NCBI GenBank assembly: GCA_018780265.1 | Contig: JADMJV010000191.1 | Location: 1-33,783, forward strand | Origin: a bacterium | GTDB lineage: Bacteria > Vulcanimicrobiota > Xenobia > Xenobiales > JADMJV01 | DNA: 33,783 nucleotides | Reading direction: 5' to 3' | Shown here: positions 1-8,433 of the stretch, piece by piece | Position numbering within the stretch: the stretch's first letter is position 1 | Layout of the letters: every line of letters starts with the position of its first letter | Program-made: the position numbers and the translations under genes | The notes under the pieces: model-generated | What the model saw: the letters and a program-made list of their open reading frames with translations, nothing else | Told to the model about the DNA's origin: nothing | Database searches by the model: none

Positions 1-50
1 CGAATATGACTTCAGACTCCATTTCGACCAGCTTATTTCAGGACGGGCCC

Positions 51-752
51 TTAGTGTTCAGCACCGTCAAAAGATTCGAGAAAAACTCGTAAACTCACTT
101 CTCCCTCGCGTGTCATCGGCAGGTATCGCAGCCCCGCCTCAAAGGCGTGGGCCCGTCCTGCTTCGTCAGGCGCCCTTCCCTGGATTTCCGGTCTGGTCGG
201 GTTGCACCAACAGACTTCAGCCTCAATGTCAAAGGGAACGTCGCGACCGCCGTCCGGTTCCAGGCGCAAGGCAACTTTCTGACCCTTCTGGATGGGGCCG
301 GCCAGGTCCAGGCCGATGCCTTTCTCCGAAATATTGCGCACCGTCCCACGATAGCCGGGTAGTTCCGCCGACATCGCCCGAATGTGGTGCCCGATGCGTG
401 TTCTGGCACGATGCTCGACCGGGTGAGGGGCGGGTTCCAGGAGCACATCCAGCAAGGGGGCAAACTCAAGGGGGCGGCGAATGGTTGCCTGGTAAAAGTG
501 TTTCATCGGCGGGCGTTCTAAGCGGCGACACAATTGAGTCAACGTCTCGGCCATTTGGATAGCCAGATAAAGAGGGGTATCCTCGTCCTCTACACCCAAC
601 TCTGCCACTATCTGTAGTCGAATGTGAATGGTCTCCCCGGCCACCCAGGCTTCTACCCAATGTCGACCCGACAGATTTTCGTCACACTGCAAAATCAGGC
701 CGTCCCCGTCCCGAGCCAGCAGATCCGCTTTTACGTAGTCGAAGAGATGCAC
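51..752 (-). CDS. PilZ-domain protein (probable c-di-GMP receptor)
   Basis: A 233-residue soluble protein whose C-terminal half is a PilZ domain. It shows the RxxxR motif at residues 115-119 (RARTR) and the (D/N)xSxxG motif at 140-145 (NISEKG), followed by beta-strand-like sequence, including CWC at 181-183, up to about residue 212. Both c-di-GMP-contacting motifs are intact, so binding is likely; this follows from family knowledge. Residues 1-110 match nothing I recognise and probably form a YcgR-like N-terminal domain or an adaptor. The start is a GTG at 750-752. The gene lies 6 nt after the stop of the helix-hairpin-helix gene, in the same direction, so the two are probably co-transcribed. 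It has no signal peptide or membrane segment. Its output partner is unknown. Confidence 0.85.
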   Translation of the reverse strand: MHLFDYVKADLLARDGDGLILQCDENLSGRHWVEAWVAGETIHIRLQIVAELGVEDEDTPLYLAIQMAETLTQLCRRLERPPMKHFYQATIRRPLEFAPLLDVLLEPAPHPVEHRARTRIGHHIRAMSAELPGYRGTVRNISEKGIGLDLAGPIQKGQKVALRLEPDGGRDVPFDIEAEVCWCNPTRPEIQGRAPDEAGRAHAFEAGLRYLPMTREGEVSLRVFLESFDGAEH

Positions 753-758
753 GACAGC

Positions 759-1046
759 TTACTTTTGCCTGGCGATAATCTGGTCTTTGACTTTCTCATA
801 GACCCCCTGGGGCAAAATTTTCCGACTGACCAACTGATCCTTGGATTTGTAAGGGCGTCCCGCGACGATCTTCTTAGAATAAGCTGTGCCTATCCCGGGG
901 ATGGTCATCAGGGTTTTCTCGTTCGCGCTATTAATGTCGATCAGGGCCGCCTGAACCGGCGCCGGAGTAGGCTTGGCGTAGGCTCCGGGAGCCATCTGCA
1001 GAAAGAGTCCGATACCGAGAGCCAGTGCTTTGAGGATATTTTTCAT
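759..1046 (-). CDS. Secreted helix-hairpin-helix (ComEA-like) protein
   Basis: A small protein of about 95 residues. I chose the ATG at 1044-1046 because it begins directly with a signal peptide (MKNILKALALGIGLFLQMAP, then AYA as a likely cleavage site); the frame stays open upstream to a TTG at 1097. The mature part carries a ComEA-type helix-hairpin-helix motif, IDINSANEKTLMTIPGIG, then a second helical hairpin around KSKDQLVSRKILPQ. In ComEA this fold binds double-stranded DNA at the cell surface during natural transformation. Stand-alone copies are common and are not proof of competence. The gene sits between the GH31 glucosidase and the PilZ gene. Its upstream ribosome site is weak (AAGAATCGAG). 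Confidence 0.75.
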   Translation of the reverse strand: MKNILKALALGIGLFLQMAPGAYAKPTPAPVQAALIDINSANEKTLMTIPGIGTAYSKKIVAGRPYKSKDQLVSRKILPQGVYEKVKDQIIARQK

Positions 1047-1115
1047 CAGACTCGATTCTTCGCCGAGGCCGTCACATCCCGCCCTGGAGCGCTTCAACTT
1101 GTGCAGGTTTGCGCC

Positions 1116-3299
1116 TCACAGGCACACCACGGACTCATCCCCATCCACTTCCATCTCGACTCGGTGCCGGTCACGACGCACCACGACCCGGGCGGCAACA
1201 GGCGGGTCAAAGCAAACCTGCCCGGAGCTGAGACAGACATGATATTCTTCACCCTCCGGGTTGATACGCAGACCCTGACTGGATTGGGGACCAGGAAAGA
1301 GCCACCAGATATTCTTCTGGACCGGCTCCGAGGTAGACTGACGCAGCCCGACCACAGGCAGACAGGCTCCCTGGCGGATAAAGAGAGGCATTTGACCCAA
1401 CGGTGCCGGCCACACCTGGCAGCCAGGTCCGTCCACAAAGCGCTCCGACCAGAAATCATACCAACGCCCTTCCGGGAAGTAGACCATTCGTTGACGATGG
1501 CCGGGGTGGGCAATGGGGGCCAGCATGATCCAGGGCCCGAACATGGCCTGATCTTCATACAGCGGACCCTCGGTATCCAGGGGAAAATCGTAGAAAAGCG
1601 GCCGTAAAAGAGGCCAGCCGTGGCGATGGGCCTGCCAGGCCAGCGTCTCCACGTAGGGCAGCAACCGGTAGCGAAGCCCGATGTGGCCGCGCACCCGCTC
1701 TTCCACTTCCGGTCCAAACCTCCACGGTTCCTGGGCTCGCGTGCCCAGAGCCGAGTGATTGCGCATAAAGGGATAAAAGACAGCCTGCTCCATCCACCGC
1801 TCAAAAAGTTCGGCATGGGTGTTGCCAAAAAATCCGCCAATGTCCACCCCCACAAAGGGCGAACCCGACAAACCCATAGAAGTAAGTTGGGGCAGGGTTA
1901 GGGCCAGATGCTCCCACCACGACTGATTGTCGCCCATCCAGGCTGCGGCGTAGCGCTGTGTGCCCACAAAGGCCGATCGAGTCAACACCCAGGGACGCTC
2001 CTCAGGACGCAAACGAGCCAGCCCTTCGTAGGTGGCCTGGGCCATCTGGTGGCCATACAGGTTGTGCAACTCGGCATGAACGGTGCTATCCTCCCCAGCC
2101 CCCTGGGCTGTGGCCAGCGGAATGGGGTTTTGCTGCGAAAAGCCCTGGCTGAAGGGACTCGAAAATACGGCCGGTTCATTCATGTCCACCCAGATGCCCG
2201 AGACACCCCGCTCGGTCAGGCTGCGCTGCTGCTCCCCCCACCATGCCCGCGAATCGGCCCGAGCGTAGTCGGTGAAAAGGGCCGAATCGGGCCAGCAATA
2301 ACCGGAGAAAGGCGAGCCGTCCGGATTGCGCAAAAAATGCCCATGTAGCGCCCCTTCGCGCGCCACCGGGTAGCCGCTATGCAGGTCGAAGCGAATGCCC
2401 GGATCGATGATAGTCACCAGGCGCACTCCCTTTTCTCGCAAGCCCGCGCTCAGGCCCTCAGGGTCGGGAAAGCGCTGAGGATGAAAGGTGAAGCTGCGAA
2501 ATTCATCCATGTAGTCGATATCCAGGTGAACCGCGTCCAGGGGGATCTGGCGTTGGCGAAACTCATCGACCAGGCTGACAATCTCATCTTGAGACTGATA
2601 ACCCCAGCGCGACTGGTGAAATCCTAACGCCCAGCCAGGAGGCAAGGCGGCACGCCCGGTGAGGTCGGCCAACAATGCGCACAGATCGGCCGGATTCTCC
2701 GCCGCCAGCACATACAGGTCGATCTCACCGCCCTGAGTGGTGATGGCGATCTCATCTTCGTGCCCGTGCCCCAGGTCAAAGCGACTGAACCAGGTGGAAT
2801 TGAGAAACATTCCCAATGCCAGGCCCGGACGGTGGGCCACCAGGTAGGGGTGAGCCTGGTAAAGCGACGGCATGCCTCGGTAGTGTCCGGCCGGCAGATC
2901 GAGAGACCAGTTGCAGTAGACGCCCGGGTCGCGGCGCATAGACGACATACGCTGGCCCAGGGCATAGTAACCGGCCTCAAGATCCCGTTGCAAAACCAGA
3001 CGAATCTGCTGCCGGGCCGGGCCTTCTGGCAGAGCGTCTCCCGGTCGGGCCAGCAGTTCGGGCAGCTCTTTGAGGGTCACCATCCGCCAGTCGGGCGCCT
3101 GGCGCAAGCGTAACAGAGTGCCGAAATCCGTGTGTCGAAGCTGCAAACCGTCCCATTCAAAGGCAGAGGGGCAGTCCTGTTCGAGCAAGGTCACATTCCA
3201 ACTACGCCGCGGGCGAAATTCTTCCACTCCAAAGCGCAGTCGGTAAATGTAGGGATGGATCGCCTGCTGGCTGTGCCTTGAAGCCGGCTGCCAGGTCAC
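1116..3299 (-). CDS. Glycoside hydrolase family 31 alpha-glucosidase
   Basis: A full-length GH31 enzyme that hydrolyses terminal alpha-linked glucose (or xylose) residues with retention of configuration. The nucleophile Asp lies in GIWVDMNEPA (codon 2184-2186) and the acid/base Asp in WMGDNQSWW (codon 1929-1931). The GFHQSRWGY and HLDIDYMDEFRSF blocks of the barrel are also present. The N-terminal Gal-mutarotase-like beta domain precedes the barrel and a beta-sandwich domain follows it. I prefer the GTG at 3297-3299, because its GTGA overlaps the stop of the upstream gene by 4 nt, a typical coupled start; the frame is open to a TTG at 3338. There is no signal peptide, so the enzyme is probably cytoplasmic. 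The exact linkage specificity cannot be read from the sequence. Confidence 0.93.
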   Translation of the reverse strand: MTWQPASRHSQQAIHPYIYRLRFGVEEFRPRRSWNVTLLEQDCPSAFEWDGLQLRHTDFGTLLRLRQAPDWRMVTLKELPELLARPGDALPEGPARQQIRLVLQRDLEAGYYALGQRMSSMRRDPGVYCNWSLDLPAGHYRGMPSLYQAHPYLVAHRPGLALGMFLNSTWFSRFDLGHGHEDEIAITTQGGEIDLYVLAAENPADLCALLADLTGRAALPPGWALGFHQSRWGYQSQDEIVSLVDEFRQRQIPLDAVHLDIDYMDEFRSFTFHPQRFPDPEGLSAGLREKGVRLVTIIDPGIRFDLHSGYPVAREGALHGHFLRNPDGSPFSGYCWPDSALFTDYARADSRAWWGEQQRSLTERGVSGIWVDMNEPAVFSSPFSQGFSQQNPIPLATAQGAGEDSTVHAELHNLYGHQMAQATYEGLARLRPEERPWVLTRSAFVGTQRYAAAWMGDNQSWWEHLALTLPQLTSMGLSGSPFVGVDIGGFFGNTHAELFERWMEQAVFYPFMRNHSALGTRAQEPWRFGPEVEERVRGHIGLRYRLLPYVETLAWQAHRHGWPLLRPLFYDFPLDTEGPLYEDQAMFGPWIMLAPIAHPGHRQRMVYFPEGRWYDFWSERFVDGPGCQVWPAPLGQMPLFIRQGACLPVVGLRQSTSEPVQKNIWWLFPGPQSSQGLRINPEGEEYHVCLSSGQVCFDPPVAARVVVRRDRHRVEMEVDGDESVVCL

Positions 3300-3778
3300 G
3301 TGCGGTGCGGCGTTCGGACCGAGCGATACAGCCCCCAACCAGCCGTGACGCTCAGGTCCACCGCAGCCGTGATGGGGGATCCAGAGAGTAAATCCACCGC
3401 CAGATTCAAAGCCGTTCTGCCCGCCGCCTCGGCATGCAGCGCATGGCCGGGCAGCGCTCGGGTGGCCAGTCGTGCGGCCCAGTCGCTGACTTTGCCCATG
3501 GCTTTCCAGCCCACCGCGCCCCCCACTCCGGCTCCCAGAAGAGCCAGGCCCAGTGCAACATTTCCCGAGGTAGCCAGGCTGCCGGCCAGCATAGACCCGG
3601 CCAGATAGCCCAAAGAGCCCCCATTGCTAACTCCACCCAGTTGGGCCAAAGTGCGCGCACAGGCGCTGCTGGATTGACTAAAAACCTCGCCACGAGTGGG
3701 AAGCGGAGGAGGAGGAGGAGGAGCCGGGGCCGCAAGGCGCAGCGGGACTTGGGGCGGAGAATGGCGACAGACAATCAC
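3296..3778 (-). CDS. Gly/Ala-rich hypothetical protein with Pro-rich N-terminus
   Basis: A 160-residue protein that I do not recognise. The N-terminus contains a run of prolines (APAPPPPPPLP) encoded by an imperfect GGA/CCT microrepeat at about 3708-3730, which is liable to slip. The middle (GYLAGSMLAGSLA, then ALGLALLGAGVGGAVGWKA) is a Gly-zipper-like hydrophobic region, suggesting membrane insertion or packing. The GTG start at 3776-3778 is preceded by GAGG at a suitable distance. Its stop overlaps the preferred GTG start of the GH31 gene by 4 nt, so the two are translationally coupled. It is the first gene of the operon and reads away from the nested palindrome at 3805-3844. Confidence 0.6.
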   Translation of the reverse strand: MIVCRHSPPQVPLRLAAPAPPPPPPLPTRGEVFSQSSSACARTLAQLGGVSNGGSLGYLAGSMLAGSLATSGNVALGLALLGAGVGGAVGWKAMGKVSDWAARLATRALPGHALHAEAAGRTALNLAVDLLSGSPITAAVDLSVTAGWGLYRSVRTPHRT

Positions 3779-3804
3779 GATGCCTCAAAGCTAACCTTGT
3801 GACC

Positions 3805-3844
3805 CTGAAAGAGTTCTGAAATGCTTTCTTCAGAAATTTTTCAG
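3805..3844. promoter_or_regulatory. Nested palindrome in a divergent intergenic region
   Basis: Two concentric inverted repeats share one centre. The inner arms TTCTGAA (3814-3820) and TTCAGAA (3829-3835) flank an 8-nt loop. The outer arms CTGAAA (3805-3810) and TTTCAG (3839-3844) sit exactly 3 nt outside the inner arms on both sides. All arms are perfect. The element lies in the only gap between the minus-strand GH31 operon and the plus-strand M48 gene, so a shared operator for a dimeric or tetrameric repressor is the simplest reading. No run of T follows, so it is not a standard terminator. Confidence 0.5.
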
Positions 3845-3870
3845 AGCTGCCCGGTTAGTCTCTAATCACG

Positions 3871-4767
3871 ATGATGATCCCAGGTTCCTTGTCCTCTCTC
3901 TCCCCATTGGGCCGCCGCGGGCCTGAGTCAGACAGAAAAGCTCCGGCCCCGCCCGACCCGGGCGATCAATTCGTGACCTCTTCACCCGTTCGAGTTGGGG
4001 CCGCCTTCCTGCTGGGAATTTCCGTAGCGGGCGTGGTGACCGGCTGTTCTCCTTCCCCGCCCCAGGCGCTAGTTCAAGTTCAAGTCAAGAGTCCGCCCAG
4101 CCAGACCTGGATCTCCACCGCTGACGAAGTGGAGCTGGGCAAGCAGGTCTCTCAAGCGGTGGAAAAGGAGATGCCGCTGTGGCACAATCCCCAGGCTCAG
4201 CAAAGACTGAACAAAATCGGTCAGCGCCTGGCTCAAACCTCCACCCGCCACGACCTGGAGTATCGTTTCAAACTGCTGGACTCCGATCTGGTCAACGCCA
4301 TGGCTGTCCCGGGCGGCACCATGTATGCCACTCGCGCACTGATGGAAAAGTTTCCCGACGACGACCAGCTGGCTTTTGTCTTGGGCCACGAACTGGCCCA
4401 TGTAGAGCAGCGGCACTCCATTTCCAAGCTGACTCAGACCATGCTGCGCAGGGTGCTCACGCTGCCTCTGCAATTTCGCTCCTGGCCCATTTCACGAGCG
4501 GCGCTGCAGGCCGGCGACCAGTTGATCGGCAATCGCTTCAGCCAGGCTGCCGAATCCGAAGCCGACCGGCTGGGCCAGCAACACCTCATCCAGATAGGTA
4601 TTGACCCCCACAAAGCGGTGGATGCCATGGAGCGCCTGCGATCCGTCCAGGCCGGCCACGATATCCCCCTCAAGTTGGAACAGATCTTCAGCGACCACCC
4701 TCCCACCCAGCAGCGGGTGGACGCCCTGCGCCAGGGGGCGACTGCATCGCCCAAACCGACCCGATGA
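3871..4767 (+). CDS. M48-family metallopeptidase, probable lipoprotein
   Basis: A zinc metalloprotease of the M48 (BepA/LoiP/YggG-like) family. HELAH (His at residue 173, codon 4387) gives the two zinc His residues and the general base, and ESEAD further on supplies the third ligand. A hydrophobic segment ends in a lipobox-like VVTGC at about residue 59, so a membrane-anchored periplasmic protein is likely. The first ATG (3871) leaves an odd 40-residue hydrophilic leader before the signal. A GTG at 3973-3975 would start directly on a normal lipoprotein signal and may be the true start. TCTAAT at 3861-3866 with TTTTCA 17 nt upstream is a possible promoter; it would fit the later start, or a leaderless early one. 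The stop overlaps the next gene by ATGA. Confidence 0.85.
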   Translation: MMIPGSLSSLSPLGRRGPESDRKAPAPPDPGDQFVTSSPVRVGAAFLLGISVAGVVTGCSPSPPQALVQVQVKSPPSQTWISTADEVELGKQVSQAVEKEMPLWHNPQAQQRLNKIGQRLAQTSTRHDLEYRFKLLDSDLVNAMAVPGGTMYATRALMEKFPDDDQLAFVLGHELAHVEQRHSISKLTQTMLRRVLTLPLQFRSWPISRAALQAGDQLIGNRFSQAAESEADRLGQQHLIQIGIDPHKAVDAMERLRSVQAGHDIPLKLEQIFSDHPPTQQRVDALRQGATASPKPTR

Positions 4768-5177
4768 TCAATGGGGTCATCACCAATAAGTTGGTCCATC
4801 TGGACCAGATTCTAGCCGAGTTGCGTTCCTTAGGGCATCTCTCCGCAGAACGCCTCCACCAGGATTGGCTGGTGCGAAGGGCGGTGGAGCGGGACCTGCA
4901 GGTGGCCGTAGAAATCGTTTTGGACGTTTGTCATCGGATCCTATCCTTGCTTCGTCAGTCACCTTCCGGGACCAGTCGGCAGGCCGTGGAAGCTTGCGCC
5001 GCGCTAGGCGTCCTCTCCTCCGCCCAGGCATACGTTCCCCTGGTAGGTTTCCGCAATTTGGTCGTCCACCAGTACGAGGACGTCAATCCAGAAATTCTCG
5101 TCGACATCGTGAATACCCGGTTGAACGTGCTGGAACAATTTCGCGATGAGGTGTTGGCCTATGCCGCTCACGGCTGA
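4764..5177 (+). CDS. hepT: HepT-like ribonuclease toxin
   Basis: An all-helical protein of 137 residues, a typical HepT (DUF86) length. Near the C-terminus it carries RNLVVHQY, an exact RX4HXY motif. In characterised HepT this motif is the RNase centre, and its Tyr is the residue that the partner MntA AMPylates to neutralise the toxin. The ATG start overlaps the stop of the M48 gene (ATGA, 4764-4767). The gene overlaps the start of the MntA-like nucleotidyltransferase, the usual arrangement for this toxin-antitoxin class. All of the motif residues are intact, so an active module is likely. Coupling to an upstream protease gene is unusual and may mean that it shares that promoter. Confidence 0.85.
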   Translation: MINGVITNKLVHLDQILAELRSLGHLSAERLHQDWLVRRAVERDLQVAVEIVLDVCHRILSLLRQSPSGTSRQAVEACAALGVLSSAQAYVPLVGFRNLVVHQYEDVNPEILVDIVNTRLNVLEQFRDEVLAYAAHG

Positions 5178-5553
5178 GAAATTGGGGCGCCTGACAGCTG
5201 CGCTGGAAAAATTTCCCAAGATTAGCTCTGCCTGGCTCTTTGGCTCATGGGCCCGCGGCCAGGAGCAAAAGGACTCGGACTTTGACATCGGCCTGCTCTG
5301 TTCGCAACCGCTCACCCTGGATGAAAACCTGCAGCTTCAATGGGACCTGGTTCCCATCTTAGAATGCGACCGAATCGACCTGGCGAGTCTGCGGAACAGC
5401 TCGCCCATTCTTTGCTTTGAGGCCATTTCCGGGGTGGAACTGTTACGCCGGGATGAAGACGAGCACGCTCGCTTTTGTTCTCTAACCAGTCGGCTTTATG
5501 AATCAACCATGGTTCGCATCCGCCGGGATCTCAGCGCCAGGGTCCCCAGATAG
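5161..5553 (+). CDS. mntA: MntA-like nucleotidyltransferase antitoxin
   Basis: A minimal nucleotidyltransferase of about 130 residues. It has the polymerase-beta signature GSX10DXD, seen as GSWARG, a short spacer, then DSDFDIGLL; both metal-binding Asp are present. In HepT/MntA systems this enzyme transfers AMP to the toxin's RX4HXY Tyr. I chose the ATG at 5161 (MPLTAEKL); a second ATG at 5146 is in frame but adds only MRCWP. The gene overlaps hepT by 17 nt. It ends 30 nt before the stop of the convergent kinase gene, and no terminator hairpin is evident between them. The C-terminal tail after about residue 100 is basic and not conserved in any way I recognise. Confidence 0.83.
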   Translation: MPLTAEKLGRLTAALEKFPKISSAWLFGSWARGQEQKDSDFDIGLLCSQPLTLDENLQLQWDLVPILECDRIDLASLRNSSPILCFEAISGVELLRRDEDEHARFCSLTSRLYESTMVRIRRDLSARVPR

Positions 5554-5582
5554 TCGTCCCCGAGACGCCCTGTGCCCCGAAT

Positions 5583-6611
5583 TCAGGACTGCAGCAGCGC
5601 CGTATTCAGGCGTGTGCGCACATCCTGAAGACTGGCAAAGCGGTCTTGAGGGCTCTTGCTCAGCATTCGCAAGACAATGTCTTCCCACTCTCCAGGAACC
5701 TCCGGACGCAAGGTGGTGGGCGGAGTCGGCGCCACCTGCACATGCCCGCGAGCCACATCCACCGGCTTGTCGCCCCGAAATGGCACCAGACCGGTAAGCA
5801 TGTGGTAGAAAACAACACCCAGCGAATACTGGTCGGACTGGGCATCGCTCAGCCCTGCCGTAAAGGCTTCGGGAGCCATATAGGTGGGAGTTCCCATCGA
5901 GAATCCGACCACCGTAAAACGGTCCTGCCCCTCCTCGATAGCCAGGCCAAAATCCAAAATTTTCAAAGTTCCATCGCGAGCCACCACAATGTTCGCCGGC
6001 TTCATGTCGCGATGGAAGAGGTTTCGGCGGTGAGCAAAATGCAGACCTGAGGCGACCTGGCTGGCCAGCAAGGGAAAATCCTCCAACGGCAGCGGACCGC
6101 TTTCCAAAATTTCTTCCAGCGTGAGACCCTCCACGACTTCCATGGCCATGCACAACTGATTGTCCATCAGTCCGGCCTCAAACACCTCGACCAGATTGGG
6201 GTGCTTAAGATCTTTCGACAGTTCGATTTCACGCTCAAATCGCCGCATAAAATCACTGTTCTGGTGCATCTCCGGGCGCACCACTTTGAGGGCCACCATC
6301 CGGTGGTCGCGAGTGTCCCGGGCCCGGAAAACCGTGGCCATCCCACCCCGCCCAAGAGTCTCGAGGATCTGGTAGCTGCCTATCCGTTCAGGCGTTTCCC
6401 GGCTAAACTCGCTGGATTCCTGGACCTTGGGCTGAAGCCTCAGCCAACTGGGCTGCTCGCTCACCGGCTCGGCCAACACCACCGCGACCTCAGCTTCCCC
6501 GTCCTCTCCAGGATTCCGGGCAATCTCTGGCCGACGCCGTCCACGGAAATGGTATCCCGCCAGCAAAAACGCTCCCAACAACAATAGCCCACCTACGGCT
6601 GCACTGGTCAT
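5583..6611 (-). CDS. Membrane-anchored PknB-type Ser/Thr protein kinase
   Basis: An N-terminal membrane helix (residues 4-22) is followed by a basic stop-transfer (RGRRR), a 50-residue linker and a complete Hanks-type kinase domain (about 79-340). The Gly loop is GRGGMATV (88-94), the ATP-binding Lys is in VALKVV (K109), the catalytic loop is HRDMKPAN (D202), followed by DFG (D220) and APE (246-248). All essential residues are present, so it should be active. Unlike PknB, the membrane helix precedes the kinase and there is no extracellular sensor or PASTA domain. It starts 5 nt after the stop of the AI-2E-family transporter gene, so the two are almost certainly one transcript, and the transporter may be its sensor or substrate. 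Confidence 0.9.
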   Translation of the reverse strand: MTSAAVGGLLLLGAFLLAGYHFRGRRRPEIARNPGEDGEAEVAVVLAEPVSEQPSWLRLQPKVQESSEFSRETPERIGSYQILETLGRGGMATVFRARDTRDHRMVALKVVRPEMHQNSDFMRRFEREIELSKDLKHPNLVEVFEAGLMDNQLCMAMEVVEGLTLEEILESGPLPLEDFPLLASQVASGLHFAHRRNLFHRDMKPANIVVARDGTLKILDFGLAIEEGQDRFTVVGFSMGTPTYMAPEAFTAGLSDAQSDQYSLGVVFYHMLTGLVPFRGDKPVDVARGHVQVAPTPPTTLRPEVPGEWEDIVLRMLSKSPQDRFASLQDVRTRLNTALLQS

Positions 6612-6616
6612 GTTAT

Positions 6617-7864
6617 CTACAATTTCGGACGACCCCGACGCCCAATAGTGCGCCGAGAACGCTCCTCCATGACGCTGAGGCGTGCTTCCAGCATCGACAC
6701 CCTGGTTTGCAATGCCGCCTCCACGCTCTCCATGGAGGCCAGGTGGGCCTCGACCTCTCCTTCATCGGCAATCAAGAATCGGCTGTGGAACCACACAAAA
6801 ACCGACTTGGCCATGGCCGCCAGCGGAACCCCCAACAGGGCTCCGACGGGCCCTAACAGTTCGGCCCCGGAGAAGGCCGCCAGCAAGACGAACAGCGGCG
6901 ATACGCCCACCGCTTCGCTCATAATACGGGGGGCCAGGGTGCGCTCGACCACCACGTTTACCGCGTAAACCAGCGCAGCCAACTGCATGGCATAACCGGC
7001 ATTGCCGGCATTGATCATGCCCAAAATAATGGCTGTGATAGGCGGAATGATCTGATTGATGACCGGAATCGGCAAGGTAAGGGCCGCCACGCAAGCGATC
7101 ACCAGCACGTAAGGGTTGGACTTAACCGCCAGGCTGTGAAGCAGCAAGACCCCCAGCGTCAGAACCCCACAGGTGGCGGCCAGCGTAATCTGGGCCTTGA
7201 GATAGCCGCCGAAGATCTTATTGAGGTCGGCGCCGAGTTGGCGAATCTCCTGTCGGTATCGGTCCGGCAAGATATCCAGCAGACCATGACCCAGCACCGA
7301 CCAACGCAGAATCACATAAATGGAGACAATCAGAGCGGTAAACATCAGGAAGGCGCCCGACACAAGGTGGAGCACAAAATTGCGCAACAAGACCAGGATC
7401 ACTTTGGCCAATTGGGCGGCCGAAGACTGACTTCCCTTGAGCGTCTCCTCCAACTGTGCCTGATAATGGACCGGAACCCGTGATATATAGTTCTCCTGAA
7501 TGTTGGACGCCAACACCGTCAATCGGTCCGAAAAAGCCGGAAGCTGCGTAACCATGGCGTTGACCTGACCCAACACCAGCGGAACCAGCAGGGCCGCCGT
7601 AGCCCCTGCCGCCGCAAACAAGATCAGGTAGACCAACAAAATGCACCGACCTCGGGTCCAGGAGTAGCGCAACTGCAAGGCGCAAACCACCGAGTTCAAC
7701 AGGTAGGCGATCAAGAAAGCCAGCCCAAAGACGGTCAAGGTGGTCTTAATATGCTCCAGGGTCCAGAAGGCCGCCCCCAAAACCAAAATCCACAGAACCA
7801 ACCTGGATAAGGCAGGATGGATGAAGGACGGGGGTTGATTCTTTTTGGCAGCCGGCTCGTTCAT
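6617..7864 (-). CDS. AI-2E family transporter (PF01594-type) with C-terminal coiled coil
   Basis: A polytopic membrane protein of 415 residues with the spacing of the AI-2E/YdgG/PerM family. Hydrophobic helices lie at about 25-95, 165-190 and 225-335, with conserved blocks such as ALTLPIPVINQIIPPI and a late GPVGALLGVPLAA. Members export or conduct small solutes, and some exchange Na+/H+; the substrate here is unknown. The last 50 residues (SMESVEAALQTRVSMLEARL onwards) form a heptad-like coiled coil ending in a basic tail (RRTIGRRGRP), which is not part of the core fold and could bind the co-encoded kinase. The ATG start has a good ribosome site, AAGGGG. Confidence 0.87.
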   Translation of the reverse strand: MNEPAAKKNQPPSFIHPALSRLVLWILVLGAAFWTLEHIKTTLTVFGLAFLIAYLLNSVVCALQLRYSWTRGRCILLVYLILFAAAGATAALLVPLVLGQVNAMVTQLPAFSDRLTVLASNIQENYISRVPVHYQAQLEETLKGSQSSAAQLAKVILVLLRNFVLHLVSGAFLMFTALIVSIYVILRWSVLGHGLLDILPDRYRQEIRQLGADLNKIFGGYLKAQITLAATCGVLTLGVLLLHSLAVKSNPYVLVIACVAALTLPIPVINQIIPPITAIILGMINAGNAGYAMQLAALVYAVNVVVERTLAPRIMSEAVGVSPLFVLLAAFSGAELLGPVGALLGVPLAAMAKSVFVWFHSRFLIADEGEVEAHLASMESVEAALQTRVSMLEARLSVMEERSRRTIGRRGRPKL

Positions 7865-7974
7865 AGGTTCCCCTTTGTACGAATAAATCTACGCCAGGGC
7901 GGTTCCGTCGTCACCGGGAAAGACCTCTCCGGTCACGCCCCCACGGCGCAAGCGAATGGTGGGGTTGCTTTTGC

Positions 7975-8433
7975 TTAGAATTTGGCGCTGATCTGACCGG
8001 TCAGCAGATAGCCTTCGATGCTGCCACCTTTGCGTTGCGCCTGGCTGCCGCGCAACTCCACCGAGCCGTCCTCGTTAACCATCCGGAGAGTGATCAGGCT
8101 GTTCCCGCGGGAGTGGGCGTAAGTCACATACTCCACGCCACTGCGGCGACCCAACACGGCCACTTCAATGTCGCCCTTGACGCTGCTGGAGTCGCCCTCG
8201 AAGTAAACGGTCGCACCGTTGCGCCTCACCAGCCCGGGCTCACCCAGGGCCTGATCCTCGCCCGGGAGTTCATCGCTGGCGGCCATCTCCACGGCGCCCG
8301 CGCCTTGCTGGAATGACTGCTGAAAACTGTCCGCATCGAGGGGACTCCTGTGCGTTCCCTCGATCTTGGACTGCTCGACAAACTTTCGGGTGGGCCCCTG
8401 CGCCCATGGAGGTAGCTGAGAAATCACGTTCAT
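7975..8433 (-). CDS. Hypothetical protein
   Basis: I do not recognise this protein. I start it at the ATG at 8431-8433 (MNVISQLPPW), with GAGG about 11 nt upstream; the frame is open to 8475. It is hydrophilic, with a low-complexity acidic and Gln-rich first half. The second half is beta-rich (ATVYFEGDSSSVKGDIEVAV, then EYVTYAHSRGNSLITLRMV), which suggests a small beta-sandwich. It has no signal peptide and no Cys. It lies between the frameshifted secreted-protein gene and the AI-2E transporter gene, about 110 nt before the latter. Confidence 0.55.
   Translation of the reverse strand: MNVISQLPPWAQGPTRKFVEQSKIEGTHRSPLDADSFQQSFQQGAGAVEMAASDELPGEDQALGEPGLVRRNGATVYFEGDSSSVKGDIEVAVLGRRSGVEYVTYAHSRGNSLITLRMVNEDGSVELRGSQAQRKGGSIEGYLLTGQISAKF

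Noticed and set aside
624..1607. Long plus-strand open frame of 327 codons
   Set aside because: It lies opposite the PilZ, helix-hairpin-helix and GH31 genes, whose products carry clear family motifs; its own sequence has no recognisable domain.
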